Positions 18,711 to 26,059 of a DNA stretch of 38,166 bases are shown in pieces. Source of the stretch: a virus; IMG/VR virus record IMGVR_UViG_3300044678_001290, positions 1-38,166 of that record; one strand, written 5' to 3'. The position numbers and the translations under genes are program-made. How positions within the stretch are numbered: the stretch's first letter is position 1; every line of letters begins with the position of its first letter. The notes beneath the pieces were generated by a model. The model ran no database searches. It saw nothing but the letters and a program-made list of their open reading frames with translations, and was not told where the DNA came from.

Positions 18711-19814
18711 ATGTCTAATGTCGCACCGTCCGCCGCTGGGGACGATAAATCAACAGTGAGTAATGATAAGTCTAACATCACGATGAACGAATATGCTGTT
18801 CGTCGTTTGGGTGAGCTTAAAGCCAAGCCTCCGGCTCCTGTAACACAGAAGCAAGAGATTGACGAAGAGCCCACTATTAAGGCCGCGCCAGCGGAAGAGG
18901 GAGATACTGAATCGCCAGACCCACAGGAAGGTGGCGAAGCTCAGGATTCAACCAACACCAAAGGCAAGGATGTTCTTTCACAACTTGACCTAACGGAATT
19001 GTCAGATGATGACATTGCCGAGCTTGCTCAAAAGGGTAAATCTGGTCTGCTTAAACGCATTGCGGAACTTACGGCCAAACGAAAAATGGCTGAGGAACGC
19101 ATGGCGCAAATGGAGTCCTATCTCCAACAGCAGAGCAATAAAACCGCCCTTGAGCCAAAGGTTGAGAACAACCCCTACGAACACATCAAAACTGCGGACG
19201 AACTCAGTAAACAATCTGAGCAAGTTAACGAAGTTATTGAGTGGGCTGAGGATGTTCTTGATAAAGCTGAGACTCTTGGATATGAGGATATTGCCGCCAG
19301 TGTGGATGGCAAAGACCTTACCAAAGCTGAGGTAAAAGATCATTTGCGTCGTGCCAGAAAAGCACGGGACAAATATCTTCCCGCCCAGCAAAAAGAGTTG
19401 AACGCCAAGGAACAGCGCAAGTCGCTACGTTCCGCCTTTCAAAACCAAGCTACAAAAGAGTTGGATTGGCTGTCTTCGCAAGAGGACAACGATGTTCGTC
19501 GCCAATACCAAGCAATGATGTCCGACCCACGCCTCAAAAATATTGAGGATGTGATGCCGGAAATTGCTCCTCAACTCCCATACCTGTTGGCGCACGCCGC
19601 TAACTCGTTGTATGGCCGCAAACTCATCAGTCTTGATAAGCCCGGTCACAAGGTCAATCCGCCCGGTAGTCCCGATCTATATGCCGCACCTAATGAGCGG
19701 CCAGTGGTGAAGGGCGAAAAGGCCGTGAAAGACGCTCGAACGCGCCTTATGGACTCAGGAAGCATAGGCGACTATATTGCCTTCCGCACCCTTCAAAAAA
19801 CTAAACGCAAGTAA
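18711..19814 (+). CDS. Scaffolding protein, 367 residues
   Basis: Acidic, disordered N-terminus (IDEEPTIKAAPAEEGDTESP) followed by long charged coiled coils (ELTAKRKMAEERMAQMESYL, then QSEQVNEVIEWAEDVLDKAE) and a basic C-terminal end (LQKTKRK), the classical scaffold pattern. It lies just upstream of the major capsid gene. The start at 18711 (MSNVAPSAAGDD) is preferred because the context AATAATATG is shared with the capsid and decoration genes. An ATG at 18624 would add 29 residues. It directs procapsid assembly and is then lost. Confidence 0.8.
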   Translation: MSNVAPSAAGDDKSTVSNDKSNITMNEYAVRRLGELKAKPPAPVTQKQEIDEEPTIKAAPAEEGDTESPDPQEGGEAQDSTNTKGKDVLSQLDLTELSDDDIAELAQKGKSGLLKRIAELTAKRKMAEERMAQMESYLQQQSNKTALEPKVENNPYEHIKTADELSKQSEQVNEVIEWAEDVLDKAETLGYEDIAASVDGKDLTKAEVKDHLRRARKARDKYLPAQQKELNAKEQRKSLRSAFQNQATKELDWLSSQEDNDVRRQYQAMMSDPRLKNIEDVMPEIAPQLPYLLAHAANSLYGRKLISLDKPGHKVNPPGSPDLYAAPNERPVVKGEKAVKDARTRLMDSGSIGDYIAFRTLQKTKRK

Positions 19815-19826
19815 ACTTTTAATAAT

Positions 19827-20813
19827 ATGGCCTTTTCTAATACCTACGATACAACTAATCCCGGCTCCGCTGTTTCTAACCGCGAAGACCTCACAGACGT
19901 TCTGACGATCCTCGCCCCCGAGGAGACACCAGTTCTTTCGTCCGCCTCTAAATCCAAAGCTACCGCTACCTACGTTGAGTGGACTGTCGATAGCCTTGCT
20001 GCCCCCACCACAACGGGCGTTGCAGAAGGTGCAGACGTTACATCATTCACGGACAAATTCTCCAACCGCGCTCGCCTCGGTAACTATATCCAAAAGTTCC
20101 GCCGCGACTACATGGTTAGCGACTTGCAAAACGCTGTTGACAGCGTTGGTCCAGCAAAGATTGCCCAAGCTGAGGCAAAATCGGTGCGCGAAATCAAGCG
20201 CGACATCGAGGCTACCCTCTGCTCCAACAACGACCGTTCGATTGAGGACGGCGCGGGCACGCCATACGGCCTTCGTGGTCTTGGCGACTGGATTGATAGC
20301 GCAGGTCCAGCAGACGTTCCAGCAGCCTATCGCACCCCAGCGGGTTCGATTCAGGGCTCCGGCACGACCTTCACGGAAACCGTTTTCAATAACCTCATCA
20401 CCAGCATCTTCCGCGTTACCGGCATGAGCAATGGTTTGACGCTTGTTGCTGACACATCGCTCCGTCGCGTTATCAGCGACTTTGCTCGCACTTCGGGTAG
20501 CTCGGACTACTCGGTTCGCAAAGTTAGCTATGATGGCGGCGAGGCGTCTATTAAGCTGTCGGTTGAACTCTACGAGTCCGACCACGGCATCGTGTCCATC
20601 GTCAACATGAATCCTGACTGCGCTCCGGATACGACCAACAAAGACACCGGCTACTTGGTTAACCCCGAGTATTACGGCATTGCTGAGCTCATCCCAACTG
20701 GCTCGACCCGTCTCCCCAACCTTGGTGGTGGCGAACGCGGCTACGTTGATTGCGCCTTGACTCTCATCGTGAAACACCCCGGTGCTCACGGCAAGATCAC
20801 TGCCCTCACATAA
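19827..20813 (+). CDS. Major capsid protein (SU10-like HK97 fold), 328 residues
   Basis: Starts MAFSNTYDTTNPGSAVSNRE and contains PEETPVLSSASKSKATATYV, then RDYMVSDLQNAVDSVGPAKI and AEAKSVREIKRDIEATLCSN, a pattern characteristic of the SU10-type major capsid family. Its length of about 330 residues is normal. It forms the icosahedral shell. The gene sits between scaffold and decoration genes. AATAATATG precedes the start. A terminator follows two genes later, which would increase its share of transcripts. Confidence 0.9.
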   Translation: MAFSNTYDTTNPGSAVSNREDLTDVLTILAPEETPVLSSASKSKATATYVEWTVDSLAAPTTTGVAEGADVTSFTDKFSNRARLGNYIQKFRRDYMVSDLQNAVDSVGPAKIAQAEAKSVREIKRDIEATLCSNNDRSIEDGAGTPYGLRGLGDWIDSAGPADVPAAYRTPAGSIQGSGTTFTETVFNNLITSIFRVTGMSNGLTLVADTSLRRVISDFARTSGSSDYSVRKVSYDGGEASIKLSVELYESDHGIVSIVNMNPDCAPDTTNKDTGYLVNPEYYGIAELIPTGSTRLPNLGGGERGYVDCALTLIVKHPGAHGKITALT

Positions 20814-20834
20814 TCCAACGAAAGGAATAATAAT

Positions 20835-21299
20835 ATGCCTAAACTCACGGTAAATGAAAGCGCGTTCGGGATGACCGACGAGCTTGTTATCGACTTCTCC
20901 GCCTTCTCGGTTGCTAATGCTGGCGTTTTGGCTGACAACGCGACCAAGACATTCACATACGTCATCCCTGCTGGGACGATGGTTACGGATGTCTCGGCCT
21001 ACCTGATGACTGCGTTCGACGACAGCGGCGGCGGCGATGAGCTGAACGTCATTGTTGGCGACGGCACGGACGATGATGGCTTTCTGACAACTGCGGCTCT
21101 GCACGTTGACCAGACAGAAATCACTTTTGTTGCTGACACGGGTGCTTACATCGACAATGAAAACGGCAAGGTTTATACCGCAGCCGACACCATTGATCTG
21201 AAGTTCACGCCCAACGTCTCGACTGGTACGGATTACTCGCTCAACGAGCTCACCGCTGGTCAAGTGAAGTTTAAGTTCCGCTTGGTTAGTCTCGCCTAA
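20835..21299 (+). CDS. Putative capsid decoration/stabilisation protein, 154 residues
   Basis: A beta-rich acidic protein (VIDFSAFSVANAGVLADNAT, YVIPAGTMVTDVSAYLMTAF, then AADTIDLKFTPNVSTGTDYS) directly downstream of the capsid gene. It has a good ribosome site (AAAGGAA) and the AATAATATG start context. Position and composition fit a head decoration protein; no family signature is recognised. It is followed by an intrinsic terminator, so it is expressed together with the capsid at high level. Confidence 0.7.
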   Translation: MPKLTVNESAFGMTDELVIDFSAFSVANAGVLADNATKTFTYVIPAGTMVTDVSAYLMTAFDDSGGGDELNVIVGDGTDDDGFLTTAALHVDQTEITFVADTGAYIDNENGKVYTAADTIDLKFTPNVSTGTDYSLNELTAGQVKFKFRLVSLA

Positions 21300-21323
21300 G
21301 CCAACTTTTTAGTTGTGTTAAAC

Positions 21324-21360
21324 TTGGCCACCTCTTAACTGGGGTGGCCAATTTCGTTTT
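21324..21360 (+). terminator. Intrinsic terminator after the capsid/decoration genes
   Basis: A 9-bp perfect stem TTGGCCACC/GGTGGCCAA (21324-21332 and 21343-21351) with a ten-base loop, followed by TTTCGTTTT. The next ATG begins at 21363, immediately after the T-run, so downstream genes depend on read-through or incomplete termination. Confidence 0.8.
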
Positions 21361-21362
21361 GC

Positions 21363-21671
21363 ATGAATATCATCAATAAACCAAAAACCTATTCCAAAGA
21401 AGAAATTGATAACGAGCTTATCAACATCGTGAAAGAGAGTCTTGCGGAAGAAAAGGCAACGGAGTTTGAGCGCACCAACGTAGCTCGCGCACAAGCCTCT
21501 GTGATGAAAAACCACAAGAGCGTTCCCGGCCTAGGGAAGTGCATAGGTGTTATGCCGGGACGTGAGTATTTCCGGCTTGTAAAGAAATACGGATACGAGA
21601 CGGTTCACAGCAAAGATTTCATGCGATTCTTCAACAAGAAGATGCCTGAACTTTCCCCCAATAGAGTTTAA
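21363..21671 (+). CDS. Hypothetical phage protein, 102 residues
   Basis: A basic protein starting MNIINKPKTYSKEEIDNELI, with FERTNVARAQASVMKNHKSV, then PGLGKCIGVMPGREYFRLVK, then KDFMRFFNKKMPELSPNRV. I do not recognise the family, but a Cys/Gly-rich region with basic C-terminus suggests nucleic acid or protein binding. It begins right after the terminator T-run with no clear ribosome site, and its stop overlaps the next start by one base (TAATG). Confidence 0.7.
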   Translation: MNIINKPKTYSKEEIDNELINIVKESLAEEKATEFERTNVARAQASVMKNHKSVPGLGKCIGVMPGREYFRLVKKYGYETVHSKDFMRFFNKKMPELSPNRV

Positions 21672-22534
21672 TGAAAAACAAGTCATATTCCGAGTTGCTA
21701 GCACTTGTCCAAGCTCTTTCGGGCGTGGATGCGTTCACTGTGCTTGAACAATCGAAAGTGTTGGCAATGGCCAATCGTCGCTTGTATGAGGCGTATGACT
21801 TCAGCCCAACGTGGCCGCGTTACATCGTGGGCGCACAGGTGAGGCCAGCTACAAATAATCTAATTGCCCGTGAATACGATCATGTTGCTGGAATTAGAAC
21901 ATCGTCGTCTGCTTCGCGTAACGGGACAACGGTTACAATCGTTTGCACGGCCTCTATCAGCTTTGTTGCTGGAATGACTGTTGTTGTGTCAGGGCTCACT
22001 GGAACGGTTAGCCCCAATGGAACTCAAACAGTTGTAAGCATTGAAACAACCAACCTAAGTAACGACACATTTACTTACAGCCTTGCATCCGGAACAGGGG
22101 TTGAGACGTATAGCGGCACCGCCACCGTGTCCCCTGTTGCCATTGACGACATTTCGGACTACAACCGTATCTGGAACGCCAATCCATTTGGCACAAACCC
22201 ATCCTATGAATACGACTTCTTTGTTGATAGCAATGGCGCGACAGTCATTAACAACGCGACAGGCAACCTTGGGTTTTGGGTTGGCTACAAGAAGGAATGG
22301 CCCGGTCCATACACCACCGCTGCGGTTGATATTCCACTAGAGTTTTTCCACTATGCAGCCCACGCTACCTATGCCGATTTCCTTCGTATGGACGGTCAGG
22401 TTGACAAGGCTATTGCCGAAGAACAAATTGCCATGAGCTACCTTATGCTAGAGTTGAGCAAGGCCCAGAATCAGCGCAATAACAACTTCTTGTTTCGCCG
22501 CATTTCTACCTACGTTTCAACACAATCACGCTAA
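21671..22534 (+). CDS. Head-tail adaptor/tail tubular-type protein with inserted beta domain, 287 residues
   Basis: The N- and C-terminal parts (SYSELLALVQALSGVDAFTV and AIAEEQIAMSYLMLELSKAQ, NQRNNNFLFRRIS) are helical, as in podovirus adaptor (gp11 or tail tubular A-like) proteins that connect portal and nozzle. Residues about 80-155 form an inserted beta domain (TVTIVCTASISFVAGMTVVV, SGLTGTVSPNGTQTV, GVETYSGTATVS). The same module occurs in the 726-residue nozzle-like protein. It follows the capsid block, as expected for adaptors. The adaptor assignment is by position and helical core. Confidence 0.7.
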   Translation: MKNKSYSELLALVQALSGVDAFTVLEQSKVLAMANRRLYEAYDFSPTWPRYIVGAQVRPATNNLIAREYDHVAGIRTSSSASRNGTTVTIVCTASISFVAGMTVVVSGLTGTVSPNGTQTVVSIETTNLSNDTFTYSLASGTGVETYSGTATVSPVAIDDISDYNRIWNANPFGTNPSYEYDFFVDSNGATVINNATGNLGFWVGYKKEWPGPYTTAAVDIPLEFFHYAAHATYADFLRMDGQVDKAIAEEQIAMSYLMLELSKAQNQRNNNFLFRRISTYVSTQSR

Positions 22535-22848
22535 TGAATAACTCCCTTGTTGTTAATCTCTATCCGTCTCCAACCGGGGAGGCCGACGAACGCCTTGCTG
22601 TAAGCACAGCGGCAGTTGCTCTTACGAATGTCTGGTCTTCGTCCAAGACGAAATACATCCTAATTGATATTCAGGGTGACGATGTTATGGTGACTTTTGA
22701 CGGTAGCACACCCACCGCTACGAATGGTCATTTGTTTAAGAAACTAACGCCCCCATTTTTCTGGAACAAGAGCACGGCTCTTGCGGCTAAGTTTATTCGC
22801 GCTGCTTCTACGGATGCTTCGGTTCACGCAACCCCATTCACTGTCTAA
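22534..22848 (+). CDS. Putative virion protein, 104 residues, paralogue of the next gene
   Basis: A small beta-rich protein (YILIDIQGDDVMVTFDGSTP, TATNGHLFKKL). The DVMVTFDGSTPT and GHLFK segments align with DVRLTIDGSTPT and GHIFK of the next gene, so the pair are tandem duplicates. A one-base overlap with the adaptor gene and position between adaptor and fibre genes suggest a virion or tail component. Function unknown. Confidence 0.7.
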   Translation: MNNSLVVNLYPSPTGEADERLAVSTAAVALTNVWSSSKTKYILIDIQGDDVMVTFDGSTPTATNGHLFKKLTPPFFWNKSTALAAKFIRAASTDASVHATPFTV

Positions 22849-22850
22849 CC

Positions 22851-23171
22851 ATGTCAAACTCACGCATAGTTAACGGACCAATGCAGGTGCTTCCGGTTAG
22901 CGGAACATCCATGCGAACGCTTTCGGTTGGAGGAACAGCTACCAACTTCATTGTTGCAGCTCTTAATGTTAATACGAGCCATGTCTATTGGACGCTAGAA
23001 GGCGCAGATGTGCGTCTCACCATTGATGGCTCTACTCCCACTACTTCCGTTGGCCACATTTTCAAGGATGGTAACAGCGGCATTTGGAGCGCGGGCTGGG
23101 CAAAGAACGCCAAAGTCATTGCGGTTAGCGGAACGGGTGTGTTTACGATTAGCGAACTCAACTACATTTAA
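22851..23171 (+). CDS. Putative virion protein, 106 residues, paralogue of the previous gene
   Basis: Beta-rich, beginning MSNSRIVNGPMQVLPVSGTS. VYWTLEGADVRLTIDGSTPT and GHIFKDGNSGIWSAGWAKNA match the upstream gene in order and spacing. It follows two bases after that gene and precedes the first fibre gene by two. It may be a small tail or head spike component; nothing more specific is visible. Confidence 0.7.
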   Translation: MSNSRIVNGPMQVLPVSGTSMRTLSVGGTATNFIVAALNVNTSHVYWTLEGADVRLTIDGSTPTTSVGHIFKDGNSGIWSAGWAKNAKVIAVSGTGVFTISELNYI

Positions 23172-23173
23172 CC

Positions 23174-24430
23174 ATGTCCGGCATTTTTGACCAAATCATC
23201 AACTATTCCCCCCCGCTGATTGTTAGCGGCACGGTCAATTACAAAGGGACATGGAATGCTTCGACAAACAATCCAACCTTAAACGACCCGCCTGCGGCTT
23301 CTACCAAGGGCGACTATTACGTTGTAAGCACGGCTGGCACGCAGTTTAGCATTACGTTTGGCGTCGGTGACTGGATTATCAGCAACGGCACGGCTTGGGA
23401 AAAGGTGGATTTGACGGACGCTGTTCATAGCGTGTTCGGGCGCACAGGAGCGGTGGTAGGGGATAGCACCGACTATTCCGCTGTTGGGCTCACAAACACG
23501 GCTATTGGGGCTTCTAGCCCATCTACGGGTGCATTTACAAGTCTATCATCATCCAGCACCACCACGCTTAACGGAACAACGATTCCGGCCTCCAAGACCT
23601 TGGTGGTAACGACGGACAAGCTTTCGGCTTTAGCAGCCACAACTTCGGCAGAACTTGCCGGTGTGATTAGCGACGAAACGGGATCGGGCGCGCTGGTGTT
23701 CGCCACGTCTCCAACCCTCGTCACGCCAATCCTTGGCACGCCTCAAAGCGGGACACTGACGAGCTGCACGGGCCTGCCCATCAGCACGGGCGTGTCTGGT
23801 CTCGGCACGGGCATTGCAACGGCACTGGCGGTCAATACGGGCAGCGCGGGTGCTCCGGTGCTGTTCAATGGTGCGTTGGGCACGCCGACAAGCGGCACGG
23901 TTACGAACCTGACGGGCACGGCCTCAATCAACATCAACGGCACGGTGGGAGGGACGACCCCAGCGGCAGGCGCGTTTACGACGTTGAGCACCACTGGTCG
24001 TTTGGGTGTTGGGGTGGCCGCACCAACATTAAATTATCTTCACGTTTCAAGCGGTGCCTTAGCAAGTCCACCTACATGGCTTTCAAGTGATATTGCGCTT
24101 TTTGAAGCTCCAAGCGGAACCGCAAACATTCAAGTCTATTCATCTTCGACAAGCGATGGAGCGGTGCGTTTTTCTCGTCCCGGTGTGCGAACGGCAGGCG
24201 GAATTTTTTACAATCATTCCTCTGACGAGCTTCGCGTTCAAGCCGGCGGTTCCGGTGCCGTAATCGCGGCCTTCTCCTCCACCGGCCTCGCCGTGACCGG
24301 GGCGTTGTCGAGCACGGGAGCACTTGCCATCGGCAACACCGTCGCCACAGCCGTCGCCGTCGCCTCGACGCACAAGGTCACAATCGTCATCGGCGGAACG
24401 ACCTACTACCTTCTAGCCACAAACGTCTAA
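23174..24430 (+). CDS. Tail fibre protein, 418 residues
   Basis: Very rich in Gly, Ser and Thr, with the repeats AGVISDETGSGALVFATSP, TLVTPILGTPQSGTLTSCTG and LPISTGVSGLGTGIATAL, which recur in many phage tail fibres. The N-terminal part (NYKGTWNASTNNPTLNDPPA, STKGDYYVVSTAGTQ) looks like an attachment domain. The C-terminal region (FSSTGLAVTGALSSTGALAI and STHKVTIVIGGTTYYLLATN) is a beta-helical end. It probably mediates host recognition. It follows two small virion genes and is separate from the second fibre gene at 28.2 kb. Confidence 0.85.
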   Translation: MSGIFDQIINYSPPLIVSGTVNYKGTWNASTNNPTLNDPPAASTKGDYYVVSTAGTQFSITFGVGDWIISNGTAWEKVDLTDAVHSVFGRTGAVVGDSTDYSAVGLTNTAIGASSPSTGAFTSLSSSSTTTLNGTTIPASKTLVVTTDKLSALAATTSAELAGVISDETGSGALVFATSPTLVTPILGTPQSGTLTSCTGLPISTGVSGLGTGIATALAVNTGSAGAPVLFNGALGTPTSGTVTNLTGTASININGTVGGTTPAAGAFTTLSTTGRLGVGVAAPTLNYLHVSSGALASPPTWLSSDIALFEAPSGTANIQVYSSSTSDGAVRFSRPGVRTAGGIFYNHSSDELRVQAGGSGAVIAAFSSTGLAVTGALSSTGALAIGNTVATAVAVASTHKVTIVIGGTTYYLLATNV

Positions 24431-24434
24431 TTAC

Positions 24435-24575
24435 ATGACCACCGAACAAGCACTCCAGAACCTCTACGCAGCCGCCCGCCAAGCCCCATTAAAGGCCGAC
24501 GACCACGATTTGCTACGCAAGTGCGCGGAGCAGCTTGCCGAGGCGTTAAAGCCAAAGGAACCGAAAGCCGAATGA
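24435..24575 (+). CDS. Hypothetical small helical protein, 46 residues
   Basis: Begins MTTEQALQNLYAAARQAPLK and ends KPKEPKAE: an Ala-rich helical protein. It starts four bases after the fibre gene stop and its TGA overlaps the next ATG (ATGA, 24572-24575). It is shorter than typical length cut-offs. The position between fibre and beta-helix genes suggests a fibre chaperone or small linker, but this is inference. Confidence 0.6.
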   Translation: MTTEQALQNLYAAARQAPLKADDHDLLRKCAEQLAEALKPKEPKAE

Positions 24576-25102
24576 GCGGGACGGCGGACACGAACTGGCG
24601 CAGCTACGTTGGGCCGCAGGACAACGGGCTGACGGTGAACGCGGCTGAGTGGCAGGCTCCGCTTGATCCCGAAAACTACGACGATCTCGTAAAGGGCTCT
24701 AACGTATCGAACCTATGCGTGTCAGGTCTCACTATTCCAGCCTCGCAGGAGGATAGCATAGACTTCGTGCGCGGCAAGGATTATGTCGTCCAGCATTGCA
24801 TCGTTCAAGGGTCGATCACCGCCAAAGGCTCGATTGACGGGCTATCGCTCTACGGGTGCTCCATCTCGGGCACAATTGAGCTTGGTCAGTATGACAACTA
24901 TTGGACCAAAGGCCGCGCTCCCACGCGCAACGTGTCTATAATTAGCTGCACCTCGCCGGATGGCTCGCCTATTAGGGTGAAGCTCTGGGATGCGGAAATG
25001 CCGTTTATTGAAAGCACTAACGTAAAGGTGACGAAGATTCCAAAGTGGGTCTGGTTGCCCTACTTTCTGTTCCGTCGTCTTACCAACCCTAAAGCCGCCT
25101 AA
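24572..25102 (+). CDS. Putative beta-helix virion protein, 176 residues
   Basis: Start at 24572 (MSGTADTNWRSYVGPQDNGL), chosen for the ATGA overlap; an in-frame ATG at 24521 would intrude on the preceding gene. The body has short repeating beta turns (SNLCVSGLTIPASQEDS, DYVVQHCIVQGSITAKGS and DGLSLYGCSISGTIELGQYD), as in right-handed beta-helix proteins. The C-terminus has a short hydrophobic stretch (IPKWVWLPYFLFRRLT) that may associate with the membrane. Family not firmly recognised. Confidence 0.65.
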   Translation: MSGTADTNWRSYVGPQDNGLTVNAAEWQAPLDPENYDDLVKGSNVSNLCVSGLTIPASQEDSIDFVRGKDYVVQHCIVQGSITAKGSIDGLSLYGCSISGTIELGQYDNYWTKGRAPTRNVSIISCTSPDGSPIRVKLWDAEMPFIESTNVKVTKIPKWVWLPYFLFRRLTNPKAA

Positions 25103-25104
25103 CA

Positions 25105-25503
25105 ATGCTCGATCTTCTTACCAACGCACTGGGCGGCGGCGCACTCGGTGTCCTGCTCAGAATCGGCAACGGGTTCTTTGACAACTACAAGGCTAGTCAA
25201 GAGCACAAGCGAGAGCTAGAGAAGGCCAAAGCTATGGCCTCTATTGCGGCTGATAAGGCTCAATGGGAAGCGTTTACAGCCAGCCAAAATGCGGCGATTG
25301 CACCTGTAAACACCGCACCTTGGGCGGCGAATGTTCTCACCCTCTTTCGTCCTGCCATCACCCTCCTTCTCCTTGTCCTAGTTACCATTGTCTTCTTCAA
25401 TGTTCCAGATTTTGAACAAGCTGACATGGTGGACGAAGTGCAATTTGCGGCCTTCAATTGTGTAGGCTGGTGGTTTGGTGACAGAATGACCCGTAAGCGA
25501 TGA
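25105..25503 (+). CDS. Holin-like protein (GTA/3TM-type), 132 residues
   Basis: The N-terminus (LLTNALGGGALGVLLRIGNG) is a first hydrophobic segment, then a charged coiled coil (ASQEHKRELEKAKAMASIAA), then NVLTLFRPAITLLLLVLVTI, a strong transmembrane helix, and FAAFNCVGWWFGDRMTRKR at the end. This arrangement matches the three-transmembrane phage/GTA holin family. Holins make the lesion that lets lysozyme out or triggers lysis. It overlaps the next small membrane gene by four bases, so the two are probably one lysis unit. Confidence 0.8.
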   Translation: MLDLLTNALGGGALGVLLRIGNGFFDNYKASQEHKRELEKAKAMASIAADKAQWEAFTASQNAAIAPVNTAPWAANVLTLFRPAITLLLLVLVTIVFFNVPDFEQADMVDEVQFAAFNCVGWWFGDRMTRKR

Positions 25504-25655
25504 ACTCCTACGAGAAAGACATCTTAGTGGCCTCTACCCCAGCGGCAGCAGCATTAGGTCTAAGCCAAATTAACCATCTCATCGGCATCATTGGCGGCTT
25601 GGTGGGATTGGCCTATTTAATCTGGAAATGGCATAAGGAATACAAGAAGGAATGA
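25500..25655 (+). CDS. Small membrane protein, 51 residues (lysis-associated)
   Basis: Begins MNSYEKDILVASTPAAAALG and then LSQINHLIGIIGGLVGLAYL, IWKWHKEYKKE: one or two hydrophobic segments and a basic tail. It has ATGA overlaps with the holin gene and with the next gene, which proves it is in the coding chain though it is below usual length cut-offs. It may be an antiholin, a second holin or a spanin component. Confidence 0.7.
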   Translation: MNSYEKDILVASTPAAAALGLSQINHLIGIIGGLVGLAYLIWKWHKEYKKE

Positions 25656-25894
25656 ACCCTCGTAAGCTACCCTGTAACAGCCCTAGGCGGGACATTAGCG
25701 GCGGAAAGAAGTCCGTTGTCCGCGCCTGTGCCAATGGTAAGTCCAAAGTCATACGCTTTGGGGACGCCAATATGTCCATTAAGAAGAGCGTGCCTGCCCG
25801 TAAAGCCTCCTATTGCGCCCGTTCCGGTGGCATCAAGGGCACATCTAACAAACTATCGGCAAACTACTGGAGCCGAAAAGCATGGTCGTGCTAA
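25652..25894 (+). CDS. Hypothetical basic Cys-containing protein, 80 residues
   Basis: A basic protein (MNPRKLPCNSPRRDISGGKK, then VVRACANGKSKVIRFGDANM, then SIKKSVPARKASYCARSGGI, with a final SANYWSRKAWSC). Similar basic proteins with RACxNGK and RFGDANM-like patterns occur in aquatic phages and some large viruses, function unknown. Cysteines C8, C26, C55 and C80 could bind zinc. It overlaps the small membrane gene by four bases. Confidence 0.65.
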   Translation: MNPRKLPCNSPRRDISGGKKSVVRACANGKSKVIRFGDANMSIKKSVPARKASYCARSGGIKGTSNKLSANYWSRKAWSC

Positions 25895-25903
25895 TATCTT
25901 TTT

Positions 25904-26026
25904 ATGAAAAACGAAAACTACAAGTCACGCAAGCAGATGATTAAGCACGAGAAGAAAGAGAACAAGAAGAAGGACTATGACGGTTTTGGCAAAGCGGCCT
26001 ACGGCAAACGTAAGTCCTGTTCCTAA
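25904..26026 (+). CDS. Small lysine-rich protein, 40 residues
   Basis: Begins MKNENYKSRKQMIKHEKKEN and continues KKKDYDGFGKAAYGKRKSCS. It is extremely basic. Its start is nine bases after the previous stop. It may bind nucleic acid or be packaged. A short GTGC/GCAC hairpin and 33 bases separate it from the nozzle gene. Confidence 0.55.
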   Translation: MKNENYKSRKQMIKHEKKENKKKDYDGFGKAAYGKRKSCS

Positions 26027-26059
26027 TTGTGCTAAGGCACAGTAGGGTATGATAGGCCA

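Noticed and set aside
20043-21263. Long minus-strand frame (406 codons) opposite the capsid and decoration genes
   Set aside because: It is the antisense shadow of two well-supported structural genes, with no recognisable domain and no ribosome site.
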